Shown: positions 54,124 to 62,693, numbered from the stretch's first letter. The stretch is 64,000 nucleotides of DNA from UBA11574 sp963752565 (GCA_963752565.1 CAVVZC010000003.1:62001-126000); one strand, 5' to 3'. Translations and numbers: made by a program. The notes: generated by a model not told the origin, from the letters alone.

Positions 54124-54269
54124 GATTTACAAGATACCATTTTCAAGATCGTTGATGAGATTATTTCTGAGCTCCCTCTGAGAGAAAGGACATCCCTTGA
54201 AAAAATAAAAAGGAAGATGTTGAGGTTCTCCAGGGTGTCTTTGATCTATATATTCAAAGACTAGATTGA
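54124..54269 (+). pseudogene. Frameshifted remnant of a small helical protein
   Basis: One frame reads DLQDTIFKIVDEIISELPLR, then ERTSLEK. The next frame continues KKEDVEVLQGVFDLYIQRLD and stops at 54,267. The switch is in GAAAAAATAAAAAGG near 54,199. The joined ~48 residues resemble small conserved proteins with an ELPLxERxxLA...EDxxxLxxVFDLYI pattern that I recall from related genomes but cannot name. No start codon is visible, so the 5' end is also lost. Confidence 0.55.
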
Positions 54270-54297
54270 TGTTGATGAGGAGGAATAAACCGACATT

Positions 54298-54354
54298 ATG
54301 AAGGAATTATGGAATAAATTAAGAAAGACTCACCTGTTGAGGAGAGTTAAATAA
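54298..54354 (+). CDS. Possible 18-residue upstream ORF coupled to the PilZ gene
   Basis: MKELWNKLRKTHLLRRVK ends in TAA one base before the PilZ ATG (TAAAATG). The PilZ ribosome site GAGGAG lies inside it. GAGGAGG sits 15 bases before its own ATG, rather far. It may couple translation or be chance. Confidence 0.3.
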   Translation: MKELWNKLRKTHLLRRVK

Positions 54355-54355
54355 A

Positions 54356-54814
54356 ATGAAAAAAATTTTTGCAGATGATACCAATCAAGCAACGATAATC
54401 TGTCCCAAATGCCTACTTGAAAAAAATATAGATGTAACGAATTTCAAGAATACTCATAAAAGGCTGAAGGCCAAATGCCGATGTGGCGAAGTTTTTCGGC
54501 TCACCCTGGAATTTCGAAAGCATTACCGTAAGAAAGTCCGGCTCCATGGTGAATACGTTGTTCAAGGAAAAGATGAAAAAGGAGAAATAATCATTGAAGA
54601 TATTTCAGCCAGCGGAATCCGATTCGCAAGTCTTGAGCCACATTATATTTCCAGAAATGATACAGTTGAATTAAATTTTACTTTAGACAATCCAAAAAGA
54701 ACAAAAATCCACAAACTCGTCAAAATAATATGGATCATCGATCGCAATGTCGGTGCACAGTACATCGATTCAAAATCACTTGAAAAGGATTTGGAATATT
54801 ATCTGCAAACATAA
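54356..54814 (+). CDS. Zinc-ribbon PilZ protein
   Basis: A 152-aa cytoplasmic cyclic di-GMP-binding candidate. The N-terminal ~50 residues contain a four-cysteine ribbon: C-x2-C in IICPKCLLE and C-x-C in AKCRCGEVF. The PilZ domain has RKHYR (RxxxR) directly after it and EDISASGIRF (DxSxxG), so both ligand motifs are intact. A paralogue of the same length is at 59,593. The ribbon suggests nucleic-acid or protein binding switched by cyclic di-GMP; that is inference. Confidence 0.85.
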   Translation: MKKIFADDTNQATIICPKCLLEKNIDVTNFKNTHKRLKAKCRCGEVFRLTLEFRKHYRKKVRLHGEYVVQGKDEKGEIIIEDISASGIRFASLEPHYISRNDTVELNFTLDNPKRTKIHKLVKIIWIIDRNVGAQYIDSKSLEKDLEYYLQT

Positions 54815-54824
54815 TTTGATGTTT

Positions 54825-55085
54825 ATGAATAAATTCTTTAAAGTCATTTAATTGTTGGCCCTGTTCTTTGTTATCAACCCTGCGATTGTTTTTACCGGCC
54901 AATACAAAGTTTACCGAATCGTTTACGGCGATACAACTGCCGTAAAATATAGCGGGAAATATGATGCTGAATTCCGTGCTGCTGAGAAACTTGCCAGAAA
55001 AGAGAAGCTAAATATTTGGGGCGATCCTGAACTTACAATAATATATTTAAGGCTGAAATCAAAATGGGGTCAATATGAAAAATAA
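54825..55085 (+). pseudogene. Decayed thermonuclease (SNase)-like gene
   Basis: ATG at 54,825 opens MNKFFKVI and meets TAA at 54,849. In the same frame follows a signal-like segment (LLALFFVINPAIVFTG), then YKVYRIVYGDTTAVKYSGK, like the SNase start (V-x-DGDT-x-x-V). It then joins directly to AEKLARKEKLNIWGDPE and KSKWGQYEK, typical of the SNase C-terminus. The ~80-residue middle with catalytic Arg/Glu is missing. So there is a nonsense codon plus an internal deletion. Confidence 0.65.
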
Positions 55086-55473
55086 TGGTAATGAACTCGG
55101 TAGAAATGAGGTCCGTGCTTTCATATTTGAAATAATCAATGATATGTCAGACACAGAATTGCGACAACTTTTGAAAGATTTGGAGAACTGGCAGAAATCC
55201 AAGAATGAAAAGAGAAAATATCCTCGGAGATCGACCCTCTTAGACATAAGCTATTCATCAGATCAAAGGCGTATTTTTGATGATTTCGTTAGAAATATAA
55301 GTGCTGGTGGTCTATATATTGAAACAAACTTAGTATCAGAGCTTGGTCAAAAATTAACAATGACTTTTTCTCACCCGAACTCCGGTGATCCTATCAAGGT
55401 TTTAGGAAAAGTTATAAGAGCCGATTCAGGGGGAATCGGTGTGAAATTCAATAAGCTTTTAAGTGATCTTTAA
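55075..55473 (+). CDS. PilZ-domain protein
   Basis: A 132-aa cytoplasmic protein. The N-terminal helix (EVRAFIFEIINDMSDTELRQ, then LLKDLENWQ) precedes a PilZ domain with RKYPR (RxxxR) and RNISAGGLYIET (NxSxxG), both intact. LGKVIRADSGGIGVKFNKL is the usual C-terminal strand. It starts inside the SNase remnant's last codons, 260 bases after the zinc-ribbon PilZ gene. It probably reads cyclic di-GMP; output is unknown. Confidence 0.85.
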   Translation: MKNNGNELGRNEVRAFIFEIINDMSDTELRQLLKDLENWQKSKNEKRKYPRRSTLLDISYSSDQRRIFDDFVRNISAGGLYIETNLVSELGQKLTMTFSHPNSGDPIKVLGKVIRADSGGIGVKFNKLLSDL

Positions 55474-55671
55474 CCCATTTTTTCACAGGCAAATGATCTC
55501 TGCAATTACATAAAATTATTAATGATTAGATGTATTTATAACCAATAGATACAGTTTCTGAATGTGTCATCTATAATTTGCTGAATCCCTTTCCGGCAAG
55601 GGACAGTTCATCGCTGGAGGCTGATGTCTGCACGTCTGCAGCTCCGGGGTTGAGTACAATTTCCTTATCTT

Positions 55672-56415
55672 TTAATCTCCAAACAGACCCTTAATACCCT
55701 TAGGAAGTTTAAAAGGAAAGTGGGAGCCGGATTCTTGGTCTTCGCTGGCAGCTTTTGAAGGCTTTTCTTCGTGTTCTGACATATCCATACCCATTAATTC
55801 CATCATGTTTGAAACTTTTTTATATTCTTTGGGAATTTCGAAATATTTACTGGCAGGGGATCCCTTTTTGATGTTTCTTAGTTCCGTCATGGACCCGTCC
55901 TGAGACTTTGTACGAATGGGCATGTCCAATCTTTTTGACATCCAGACGATAGATTTTACTGTTCTTTTATAACCCATGAACTCAACGGTGGTTTCGACTT
56001 CCTTTTTTGTACACTTAAACCCATTAACATTTTCCGTCCCCAAAACTTTTTCGTTTCTCGAATCAATGATTTTCTTTGTGGCCTGTTCCATCTCTTTTTC
56101 GTTGTAAGGTCTTTCCATATAGAGTTTTTTCTCGGGATTCAATGTCCATCCAATATTTTTATCTCTACGAAAAATCATGACGATACTTCCTTCACCTCTT
56201 GGAGAGATGCCATCCATTCGCATCTTTTTCGGCGTTACATATATCTTTCCTTTATGCTGAACTTTTCCCTTAGAGTCGATCATGACCTGATCGGCGGTAT
56301 ATTTTGTAATTTTATCTCCCAAAAGAGCATATGCAGATAACCCGCTGAACAGTACTACCACTGTAACAAAACATAGAATCCATCCAATCTTTCTTCTTAA
56401 AGGTAATTTACCCAT
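55672..56415 (-). CDS. Exported DUF4412/LolA-like protein
   Basis: A 247-aa protein with an N-terminal signal (IGWILCFVTVVVLFSGLSAYA). The body has the pattern of LolA-like/DUF4412 proteins: KGKIYVTPKKMRMDG, SIVMIFRRDKNIGWTLNPEK, KLYMERPY, and GFKCTKKEVETT. The acidic C-terminal tail (EHEEKPSKAASEDQESGS) leads to a KLPKGIKGLFGD end. GAGAGGTGAAAA precedes the ATG. The family is periplasmic; no defined role. Confidence 0.75.
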   Translation of the reverse strand: MGKLPLRRKIGWILCFVTVVVLFSGLSAYALLGDKITKYTADQVMIDSKGKVQHKGKIYVTPKKMRMDGISPRGEGSIVMIFRRDKNIGWTLNPEKKLYMERPYNEKEMEQATKKIIDSRNEKVLGTENVNGFKCTKKEVETTVEFMGYKRTVKSIVWMSKRLDMPIRTKSQDGSMTELRNIKKGSPASKYFEIPKEYKKVSNMMELMGMDMSEHEEKPSKAASEDQESGSHFPFKLPKGIKGLFGD

Positions 56416-56793
56416 TTTTCACCTCTCTTTTTGAAATGGAACAAAGCAAATTATATCAATACAGATCTCTTACCAAGATCACACAAACAGGTCAACCTGA
56501 GATATGGAATTGGGATCACACAAATCGGACCTGTTTTAATTCTTGGTCTATCTCCAAATTTGTAAGAAACTCAGATTAAGAATCCGTGCTATATATGACA
56601 CGTTTTTGAGGCCTTAAAATTGTTGTGATATCGTTTTTTTAACAAGGGGAAATCGATTGACAGAGGTTGCCTTTTTGATGTATCTGGAGATGTTTGTTAC
56701 AATCACAAAATCTTTTTAAACATCATAAAAAGAAGCGTTCTATTTAATGATTAATGTTAGGTCATATAGAGCCGCAAAGTTGAAAGGAATACA
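56416..56793. other. Intergenic stretch without recognised feature
   Basis: 378 AT-rich bases between divergent genes. GGGATCACACAAATCGGA at 56,511 loosely parallels 23,254. No convincing promoter pair or hairpin is seen. Confidence 0.4.
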
Positions 56794-57177
56794 ATGCGTA
56801 CGAAAAACGAAATCTTAAATCAATTCGTGATGTGGAACGATGCCCTTCAGACCGAAGACCCAGATAACGTTGTCGCATGTTATGCTGCAGACGCTATTCT
56901 CCTACCAACTGTGTCTGCCAAAGTGCGTCATAATCATAACGAAATACGTGACTACTTCGTACACTTTTTATCAAAGAAGCCGAATGGAAGGATAATTGAG
57001 CAGAACATACGCATATACGATAACATTGCGATAAATTCTGGACTATACACTTTTTCTTTGATGGAAGATGGCGGTCATACTGATGTTGCTGCAAGATTTA
57101 CCTTTGTCTATCGAAAATATGAAGATGGATGGCTGATCGTAGAACATCATTCGTCAATCTTGCCGGCACAGGAATAA
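56794..57177 (+). CDS. SnoaL/SgcJ-type NTF2-fold protein
   Basis: A 127-aa soluble protein. ILNQFVMWNDALQTEDPDNV then VACYAADAILLPTVSAKVR and IREYF-like IRDYFVHFLSKKPNG follow the SgcJ/EcaC (DUF4440, CaMKII-association-domain-like) pattern; RFTFVYRKYEDGWLIVEHHS ends it. Such cone-shaped folds bind small ligands or form oligomers; catalytic residues are not assignable. AAAGG precedes the ATG. Confidence 0.8.
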   Translation: MRTKNEILNQFVMWNDALQTEDPDNVVACYAADAILLPTVSAKVRHNHNEIRDYFVHFLSKKPNGRIIEQNIRIYDNIAINSGLYTFSLMEDGGHTDVAARFTFVYRKYEDGWLIVEHHSSILPAQE

Positions 57178-57340
57178 GGCGACCTAACAGTATCAAGTCG
57201 CTTCAGTTTATCCTCAATTTATTTTAATCCTGCTTTTAAATTTAACAGACTGACTTCAGCAGGCGGACACATAAGGAGTAATTTTAATCGGGGTTATAAA
57301 AATAATCCTGAACATATCGAAATATAAAAATATTTTTACA

Positions 57341-57655
57341 TCATTTATTGACAAATCTGAGCCTCCGAGAATCCATCGGATCTATTTTCAAATACCCTTT
57401 CACGTTATTGTTCATATCATACAGAATCGTCTTATTGCTGTCCAAATAGCTCTCCCTCGCCCAGCCAATTACCTTTCCATTCTTATCATGCACCAGCATT
57501 TTGCTGCTTTGTCTCAAATCCTTTTGCAGATAAAGGCCGGCTTCTATCTGTTCGAAAATTATCGGGGGACGTGCGCTCATACCATTCGCGGATACAGTGA
57601 AGCCAATAAACATTGTTGCTGCTATCACTCTAAGCATATGGATATTAATTTTCAA
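57341..57655 (-). CDS. Small exported protein, unknown
   Basis: A 104-aa protein starting at TTG. A signal peptide (LRVIAATMFIGFTVSANG) precedes a polar body with two similar beta-hairpin phrases, VHDKNGKVIGWARES and YDMNNNVKGYLKIDP. ATG at 57,637 is an alternative start. No family recognised. It lies next to two more small exported proteins on the same strand. Confidence 0.55.
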   Translation of the reverse strand: MKINIHMLRVIAATMFIGFTVSANGMSARPPIIFEQIEAGLYLQKDLRQSSKMLVHDKNGKVIGWARESYLDSNKTILYDMNNNVKGYLKIDPMDSRRLRFVNK

Positions 57656-57704
57656 TTTTATAACAACCTTTTATTTCGTAAAAATATTCCAAATCTTTCC
57701 GATA

Positions 57705-58022
57705 CTATTTAGCTTGGTCCGTATCATAAATGCTTATCCATCCTCTTTTTTCTTCATAAGTCGTCTCAAACCACTTCATCGTTGAATTGCCGCACTTGAC
57801 ATTCATCATACCTTCTACTTTCAAAACTGTTCCTTTAGGTATACGAGTGACATGCTGACCTTGTCTGCAGTCGGGGTATGGGCAGAGCTTAGTTACATTC
57901 CCAGGCCCAACGATGATGACCTTATCGCCCAACTTGACTTCACTGGTATAGACGTCCGAGGCCATACAAGGTGCAATTATCAAAAACAACAGGAGGGCAG
58001 AAAAGTAGCTGAAAGCCTTCAT
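57705..58022 (-). CDS. Small exported SH3-like protein
   Basis: A 105-aa protein with a signal peptide (FSYFSALLLFLIIAPCMA). It has a body like bacterial SH3-type domains: VTRIPKGTVLKVEGMMNVK and WFETTYEEKRGWISIYD. A cysteine pair occurs in KLCPYPDCRQG and another Cys in VKCGNS, perhaps disulfides. AAGGAGGTATGGAAAC precedes the ATG at 58,022, which settles the start. It may bind cell wall or another envelope partner; this is inference. Confidence 0.7.
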   Translation of the reverse strand: MKAFSYFSALLLFLIIAPCMASDVYTSEVKLGDKVIIVGPGNVTKLCPYPDCRQGQHVTRIPKGTVLKVEGMMNVKCGNSTMKWFETTYEEKRGWISIYDTDQAK

Positions 58023-58155
58023 GTTTCCATACCTCCTTAAAATATTTTTCTGATCTTGAAAAAGAAATGTCGCCCATAAAACAGTTATTTCTATGGTCGA
58101 TGCCACACTTGTATTATAAACTTTGTCGTACGTCATTTAGATGAGTGGCAGATTT

Positions 58156-58545
58156 TTACTCGGAGTATCCACTTCCGACAATTAAACCGCTCTTGGTTTT
58201 CCTGACATAGGTATGTTTTTGCTTTTCTTTCCATACATAACCAACCCATACACCTTCAGCAGTCCCTTTTGCACATTCATTATAAACAGGTTCTGCTTTT
58301 TTCTTAAGGCTTTGTCCAACCAGAGATGGATGAACCAGGAGCATCCCTCCTTTTTCCATTATAAATACATAGTAGGGTTTATTTTGTGCTGCACCCATAA
58401 AGTCTTGGGCCTTTTTCCCGCTATCAATAGCTACAACAATCTCATCTACTTGTTTTTTAATAGCAGCTTTATCTGCTGCAAAAGCACCTGTTGCCAAACA
58501 AATTCCAACAATCAAAGTTAAAGATATAATTGCAACTTTTTTCAT
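58156..58545 (-). CDS. Small periplasmic Cache-like ligand-binding protein
   Basis: A 129-aa protein. The signal peptide (VAIISLTLIVGICLATGAFA) is followed by a helix (DKAAIKKQVDEIVVAIDSGK) and a half-Cache fold: YYVFIMEKGGMLLVHPSLVG, then GVWVGYVWKEKQKHTYVRKT and SGLIVGSGY. This is the pattern of single-Cache sensor domains (GxxxxHP...GxG), but here it is not attached to a receptor. The start at 58,545 uses AAAGGAG seven bases upstream. It could deliver a bound signal to a membrane receptor elsewhere. Confidence 0.7.
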   Translation of the reverse strand: MKKVAIISLTLIVGICLATGAFAADKAAIKKQVDEIVVAIDSGKKAQDFMGAAQNKPYYVFIMEKGGMLLVHPSLVGQSLKKKAEPVYNECAKGTAEGVWVGYVWKEKQKHTYVRKTKSGLIVGSGYSE

Positions 58546-58551
58546 GTCCAT

Positions 58552-58900
58552 CTCCTTTTCTGAATTCTTCTGTTTACAATCCTGTATTCATAAAATGACC
58601 ATGCAAAATGAAATACCCTTGAAAACCTCCTTTCTATCTTTGTTATTCCCGTAGGTGCAGGATTTGAATCAGGGTCAATTGTTTATAAGCAATTGATGTG
58701 CCAGACCCAGGAAACAAAATTATCTAATTGTTTTTACTATAAATACAATCTGATCATCTGAATATAACCTGAATAAAAAGCGGATATGTGAAGGGATTTT
58801 CATGCATCAGGCAAAAGTGAACTGACAGACAAAGTGTCAAGTTATTGAAAATAAATGATTATCAAGTGTAGGAAAAATCAATCATCTACCAGGGATTTCC
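58552..58900. other. Intergenic stretch; one hairpin
   Basis: Apart from a CAATTG-TTTATAAG-CAATTG palindrome near 58,677-58,696, nothing is codable or recognisable. Confidence 0.4.
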
Positions 58901-59032
58901 CTTTTGATTTTTTGTGGATTTTTAGATATATGTCATCAGCATGAATTGATTCCCGGCTGTTGTTTTGGCAGCCCGGCCAATCGAGTAGAATCTCTTGACT
59001 CGTGGAATGATGGAGACAGGCCAAGGGGGTTA

Positions 59033-59245
59033 GTGAAAATTAAAAAAATAAAGGAATCGTTGACAACATCGAATAAAATGTTGGCATTATCTCCATTTTT
59101 TTATAAGGTTGGTTTACTGCTTTATTGTCTGGCTGATAGGAGAGGTGTCAATAAGCAGTTTTGTTTAATAATGGGAATTTTATTCAGCCCGTTTTCCCTA
59201 CCTTTTATCTTTTTAGGAAAAAGAAAGGATGTTGATACAGAGTAG
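59033..59245 (+). CDS. Small protein, possible GTG start
   Basis: A 70-aa candidate starting at GTG with AAGGGGG four bases upstream. It begins KIKKIKESLTTSNKM, then two hydrophobic stretches (LSPFFYKVGLLLYCLA; FCLIMGILFSPFSLPFIFLG) and a charged tail. The frame is open further upstream to 58,904, but that part reads poorly as protein. The family is not recognised. Confidence 0.4.
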   Translation: MKIKKIKESLTTSNKMLALSPFFYKVGLLLYCLADRRGVNKQFCLIMGILFSPFSLPFIFLGKRKDVDTE

Positions 59246-59332
59246 TTTATTAATATAACTGTCAGAATCCAAGTGAATGTGATATCAGCGATCAGATTCC
59301 GACTGGATGTCGATGGCAAAAAAAGGCGTAAT

Positions 59333-59524
59333 ATGAAAAAGAAACCGATCCCGGAAAAAATAGAGACTAAGATTCTTGAAATCATGCTGCCGAAAGAATT
59401 AATTAGAAGAGTTGACGCCTTGTGTGCTGAAAAAGAAATGACGATTCAGGATTTTGTGACCGATGCCATAATAGAAAAATTAGAACTCGCCAACAAAGAA
59501 AGGCGAAAAAAAAGCAGATTGTAG
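59333..59524 (+). CDS. Small ribbon-helix-helix-like protein
   Basis: A 63-aa basic protein. EIMLPKELIRRVDALCAEKE then MTIQDFVTDAIIEKLELANK fits a ribbon-helix-helix DNA-binding fold (strand, helix, turn, helix). ATG at 59,333 has an AAGGCGTAAT site; an in-frame ATG 20 codons upstream is less likely. It could regulate the PilZ gene 68 bases downstream. Confidence 0.6.
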   Translation: MKKKPIPEKIETKILEIMLPKELIRRVDALCAEKEMTIQDFVTDAIIEKLELANKERRKKSRL

Positions 59525-59592
59525 CCAGTATTTATATCAATATTCCTTAATTTGAAAATTATCATTCGTGATATTGGAAAAGAGGATGATTA

Positions 59593-60051
59593 ATGAAAAA
59601 AGTGTATGTAGATGATACCACTCAAGCAACTATAATCTGTCCCAAATGCGGATTTGAGAAAAATGTAGATGTAACGGATTTCAAGGATACTCAAAAAAGA
59701 CTGAAGGCCAAATGTAAATGTGGCGAAACGCATCGGTTCACCATCGAATTTCGAAAGAAATACCGGAAAGATGTCAGGTTATCCGGTGAATACATTATCC
59801 AGGAAAAAGGAGAAATAGGGGAGATAATCATTCGGGAACTGTCACTGACTGGAATTCGGTTTGAAAGCCTGAAGCCTCATCAAATTTCTTCAGATGATAC
59901 ATTGGAAGTAAAATTTCAGCTTGACAACCCACTGAGATCAGAAGTCCGCAAATTAGTAAAGGTTATATGGATCAGGGATCGCATTGTCGGCGCACATTAC
60001 ACTGAAACAAAATTATATGAAAAAGATTTGGGGTTTTATCTGAAAACATAA
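59593..60051 (+). CDS. Zinc-ribbon PilZ protein, paralogue with altered ligand motif
   Basis: A 152-aa protein alignable end to end with 54,356-54,814 (VDDTTQATIICPKCGFEKNV; KAKCKCGETHRFTIEFRKKY). The four ribbon cysteines and RKKYR (RxxxR) are kept. The second PilZ motif is RELSLTGIRF, with Glu in place of the consensus Asp/Asn of DxSxxG, so cyclic di-GMP affinity may differ. GAAAAGAGGATGATTA precedes the ATG. It lies five kb from its paralogue, with other signalling-type small genes between. Confidence 0.85.
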   Translation: MKKVYVDDTTQATIICPKCGFEKNVDVTDFKDTQKRLKAKCKCGETHRFTIEFRKKYRKDVRLSGEYIIQEKGEIGEIIIRELSLTGIRFESLKPHQISSDDTLEVKFQLDNPLRSEVRKLVKVIWIRDRIVGAHYTETKLYEKDLGFYLKT

Positions 60052-60136
60052 TTTTGTGAATTCAAGCTGCAAGTACAACGTGAATTTCACCTATTAGCTC
60101 AGTGCTTCAACATCAGCCATTACAAAGGCGCTCAAC

Positions 60137-61873
60137 CTAAATCAGAACTTCCAACTCAAGTTTTTTTTGATAGGTCGATGCTTTTTCAACATCATTCAAT
60201 TCACGGTAACAGTTAATGATTAATCCCAGTGCTTGTTTTGAATGTTGAAATTTTAAAAAAAACGACAGCGCGGATTTAAAATCCCTTACATTCATGTGGC
60301 TTACACCAAGACACATATTAAGCTGCTCGTTGTCTGAAAAAAACCGAATGCCTTCTGATAGAATTTTGATGGATTCGTGGTAGGCGCTCTTCTTTTGATT
60401 CAATATGCCCAAACCGAGATAAGCGCTTGAATGTGGATGATATTTTATCGCTTTTATGTATAATTCTTCAGCGATTCTCTCTTTATCCTTGATGGCGTCA
60501 ATTTTGGCATAATCGCCATGGTCAAATGTCATTCCGAGTCTGGAACAAAAATCGGCATGCAAGGGATAAAATTCCTTTTTATCGACAAGCTCAATGGCAT
60601 CCACAATACCGGGAATCAGTTCATGGTATCGGGAGCGCAATGTTTCCCCAAACGAGAGAACATCTTTTCGGGATAATTTGGGATCGGTTTCAAAATACTT
60701 GATGTCCTCGATTTTGTTTAACCAAATATCATCGGTAACCTTCATTTTTTTCTTATATTCCTCATACAGGCGAGTTCCGGGAAACAGCGAAAGAACAAAA
60801 AAATGAATGACCAGCGGTTTGATCTTTTTGATAAGATCAATGGTTTCGAAAATGGTCCGGTGTGTTTCTCCGGGACAGCCATATATAAAATAGGCGCGGG
60901 GCAAAATGCCGTATTTTAATGTCATGGCAAACGCTTTTTCAATTTCATTGTTCGCAATTTTCTTGTTCAAAAGACTTCTGATTTTTTTCGAGCCACTCTC
61001 CACACCGTAGCTGATCTGAATGCAGCCGGCCTTTCTCATCCAGTAAAGGATGTCTTCACTCATATAATTGACGCGTGATATGGCCACCCATGTGATGTTC
61101 AGCCCTTTTTCCAGTATCTTTTTGCAGATTTCGATCACCCGTTTTTTGTCAACGCTGAAGGTATCATCGGAGAAATAGAAAAAATTGATGCCCTTTTTAT
61201 ATAGACGTTCGAGTTCATCGACAAAATATTCCACGGAATGAAATCGAACTTTAGGGCCCCAAAATTTTGGCGATCCGCAAAACGAACATTTGCCAGGGCA
61301 ACCACGGGTCAGGGACAGATGCTGGTATTCAAAATATTTCGCCGGAACCGGTAGCGTATCTATATGATGAATCGGCTCGGCAGGTGCTGTCCGGACAACC
61401 TTGCCGTCTTTTCTGAAGGCAATGCCTCGAATGTCTTCAATGTGGTGTTCCTTTTCGCTTTCTAAATATTTTACGAGGCTTAAAAACGTGTATTCGCCCT
61501 CTCCGATAACCACAAAATCGATTTCCGGAAAATGGGTTAAAAAATGTTTCCACAAAAAGGTCGGCGTTATCCCACCAAAAACAATTTTTACTTTGGGATG
61601 GATCTGTTTTGCAATCCTGGCAATTTCGATGCCACCCCATCGGTTGGCCTGCAAAATAGAAAAACCGATGATATCCGGTTTTTTTTCAAGCAGGACTTTT
61701 TCGATGTCTTCAGGCGTTTCATTGATCCTGCACCAGTTTAATATTTCCACATCGTAATGGTTCTCTTTTAAGACAGAACCGACGTAATACATGCCGATGG
61801 GAGGAACGATCACATCTTGGATGTCGGCCCGTTTTTCAAGCCAGTAGGGATATATCAGCAATATTTTCATCAT
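60137..61873 (-). CDS. B12-binding-domain radical SAM protein with TPR-like tail
   Basis: A 578-aa protein. The N-terminal ~140 residues are a cobalamin-binding Rossmann domain (MYYVGSVLKENHYDVEILNW; IVFGGITPTFLWKHF). C192-x3-C196-x2-C199 (GCPGKCSFC) is the radical SAM cluster motif, and ISYGVESGSKKI and YFIYGCPGETHRTI are later core strands. From about residue 475 there are TPR-like helix pairs (KAIKYHPHSSAYLGLGILNQ; ESIKILSEGIRFF). Such class B proteins often methylate unactivated carbons; the target here is unknown. It is monocistronic. Confidence 0.88.
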   Translation of the reverse strand: MMKILLIYPYWLEKRADIQDVIVPPIGMYYVGSVLKENHYDVEILNWCRINETPEDIEKVLLEKKPDIIGFSILQANRWGGIEIARIAKQIHPKVKIVFGGITPTFLWKHFLTHFPEIDFVVIGEGEYTFLSLVKYLESEKEHHIEDIRGIAFRKDGKVVRTAPAEPIHHIDTLPVPAKYFEYQHLSLTRGCPGKCSFCGSPKFWGPKVRFHSVEYFVDELERLYKKGINFFYFSDDTFSVDKKRVIEICKKILEKGLNITWVAISRVNYMSEDILYWMRKAGCIQISYGVESGSKKIRSLLNKKIANNEIEKAFAMTLKYGILPRAYFIYGCPGETHRTIFETIDLIKKIKPLVIHFFVLSLFPGTRLYEEYKKKMKVTDDIWLNKIEDIKYFETDPKLSRKDVLSFGETLRSRYHELIPGIVDAIELVDKKEFYPLHADFCSRLGMTFDHGDYAKIDAIKDKERIAEELYIKAIKYHPHSSAYLGLGILNQKKSAYHESIKILSEGIRFFSDNEQLNMCLGVSHMNVRDFKSALSFFLKFQHSKQALGLIINCYRELNDVEKASTYQKKLELEVLI

Positions 61874-61989
61874 GAATCGTCAGCGTCCTTGCAAAAAATT
61901 CGAATTGACTTTATAATTCAATTCTTTATCATAGATGCGCCATTATTTGAATTATAATCTGAATTTTACACGAGTCGGAGGAATCTAAT

Positions 61990-62517
61990 ATGTTCTTATC
62001 CCTGGTTCAAAAACGCAGAAGCATTCGTCGATACCTGGATAAACCCGTTGAACCCGAGAAAATACAAAGGCTTATCGAAGCAGCCCTTCGAGCGCCTTCG
62101 TCAAGGGGATTTAATCCCTGGGAGTTCGTAGTGGTTACCGATCGTCCTTTACTCGAAAAGCTCTCAAAAGCCAAGCCTCACGGTGCATCATTTTTAAAAG
62201 ATGCGTCTTTGGGGATTGTTGTTTGTGCGGATCCTGAAAAATGCGACGTGTGGATTGAGGATGCTTCCATCGCTTCGATATATATTCACCTGGCAGCAGA
62301 ATCCATGGAACTTGGAAGCTGCTGGATTCAAATCAGAAAAAGAATGCATGACCAGACAAAAGCAGCAGAAGATTACATTCGCGAAGTTTTAAATATTCCG
62401 GAAAACTTAACCGTAGAATCGATGATTGCCATCGGATATCCGGCCGAGAAAAAACCCCCACACACAAAGGAAGACCTGCAATATGAAAAAGTGTATTATA
62501 ATGTGTATGACAAATGA
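61990..62517 (+). CDS. Nitroreductase-family protein
   Basis: A 175-aa FMN-dependent oxidoreductase candidate. RRSIRRYLDKPVEPEKIQRL then EAALRAPSSRGFNPWEFVVV is the family N-terminus with the FMN phosphate-binding Arg/Ser. SIYIHLAAESMELGSCWIQI is the central helix and AIGYPAEKKPPHTKE the C-terminal FMN strip. It is short (usual 180-220). GTCGGAGGAATCTAAT precedes the ATG; its core GTCGGAGG belongs to a repeat-derived phrase (TTACACGAGTCGGAGG) also seen near 250. Confidence 0.87.
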   Translation: MFLSLVQKRRSIRRYLDKPVEPEKIQRLIEAALRAPSSRGFNPWEFVVVTDRPLLEKLSKAKPHGASFLKDASLGIVVCADPEKCDVWIEDASIASIYIHLAAESMELGSCWIQIRKRMHDQTKAAEDYIREVLNIPENLTVESMIAIGYPAEKKPPHTKEDLQYEKVYYNVYDK

Positions 62518-62546
62518 TTTCGCATCCGACACATAACAAAATGAGG

Positions 62547-62693
62547 TAGTGTCCATCCAGAAATGGTAGATTTCGGATCAGGACAAGGCCGCAGTCTTAT
62601 TGCAACCACAGGCGTAGCAGCGCTACGTCGAGGATTGCAAAAAGACGAGAACGCAGACCTGGGCCGAAAGATGCCGTTTATGGATCGACACTA
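62547..62693. repeat. Miniature palindromic element, GTGTCCATCC type, copy 4
   Basis: It begins TAGTGTCCATCCAGAAATGG and ends CCGTTTATGGATCGACACTA. TA occurs at both ends. The interior carries ATCAGGACAAGGCCGCAG and a central GGCGTAGCAGCGCTACGTC palindrome. It lies 30 bases after the nitroreductase stop. Confidence 0.8.

Noticed and set aside
54298..54354. Assigning the 18-residue upstream ORF as a regulatory leader peptide
   Set aside because: It has no run of a single amino acid and no competing hairpins, unlike the trp leader; kept only as a low-confidence coupled ORF.
23240..56650. Repeat shared by 23,250-23,470 and 56,505-56,650
   Set aside because: Only an 18-base phrase and a few scattered words match; too weak for a confident repeat family.
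58955..59032. Possible cyclic di-GMP (GEMM) riboswitch upstream of the small gene at 59,033
   Set aside because: GC-rich segments such as GGCAGCCCGGCC and a CGAGT/ACTCG hairpin are present, but the conserved GGACGCAAAGCC core and GAAA tetraloop are missing on both strands.
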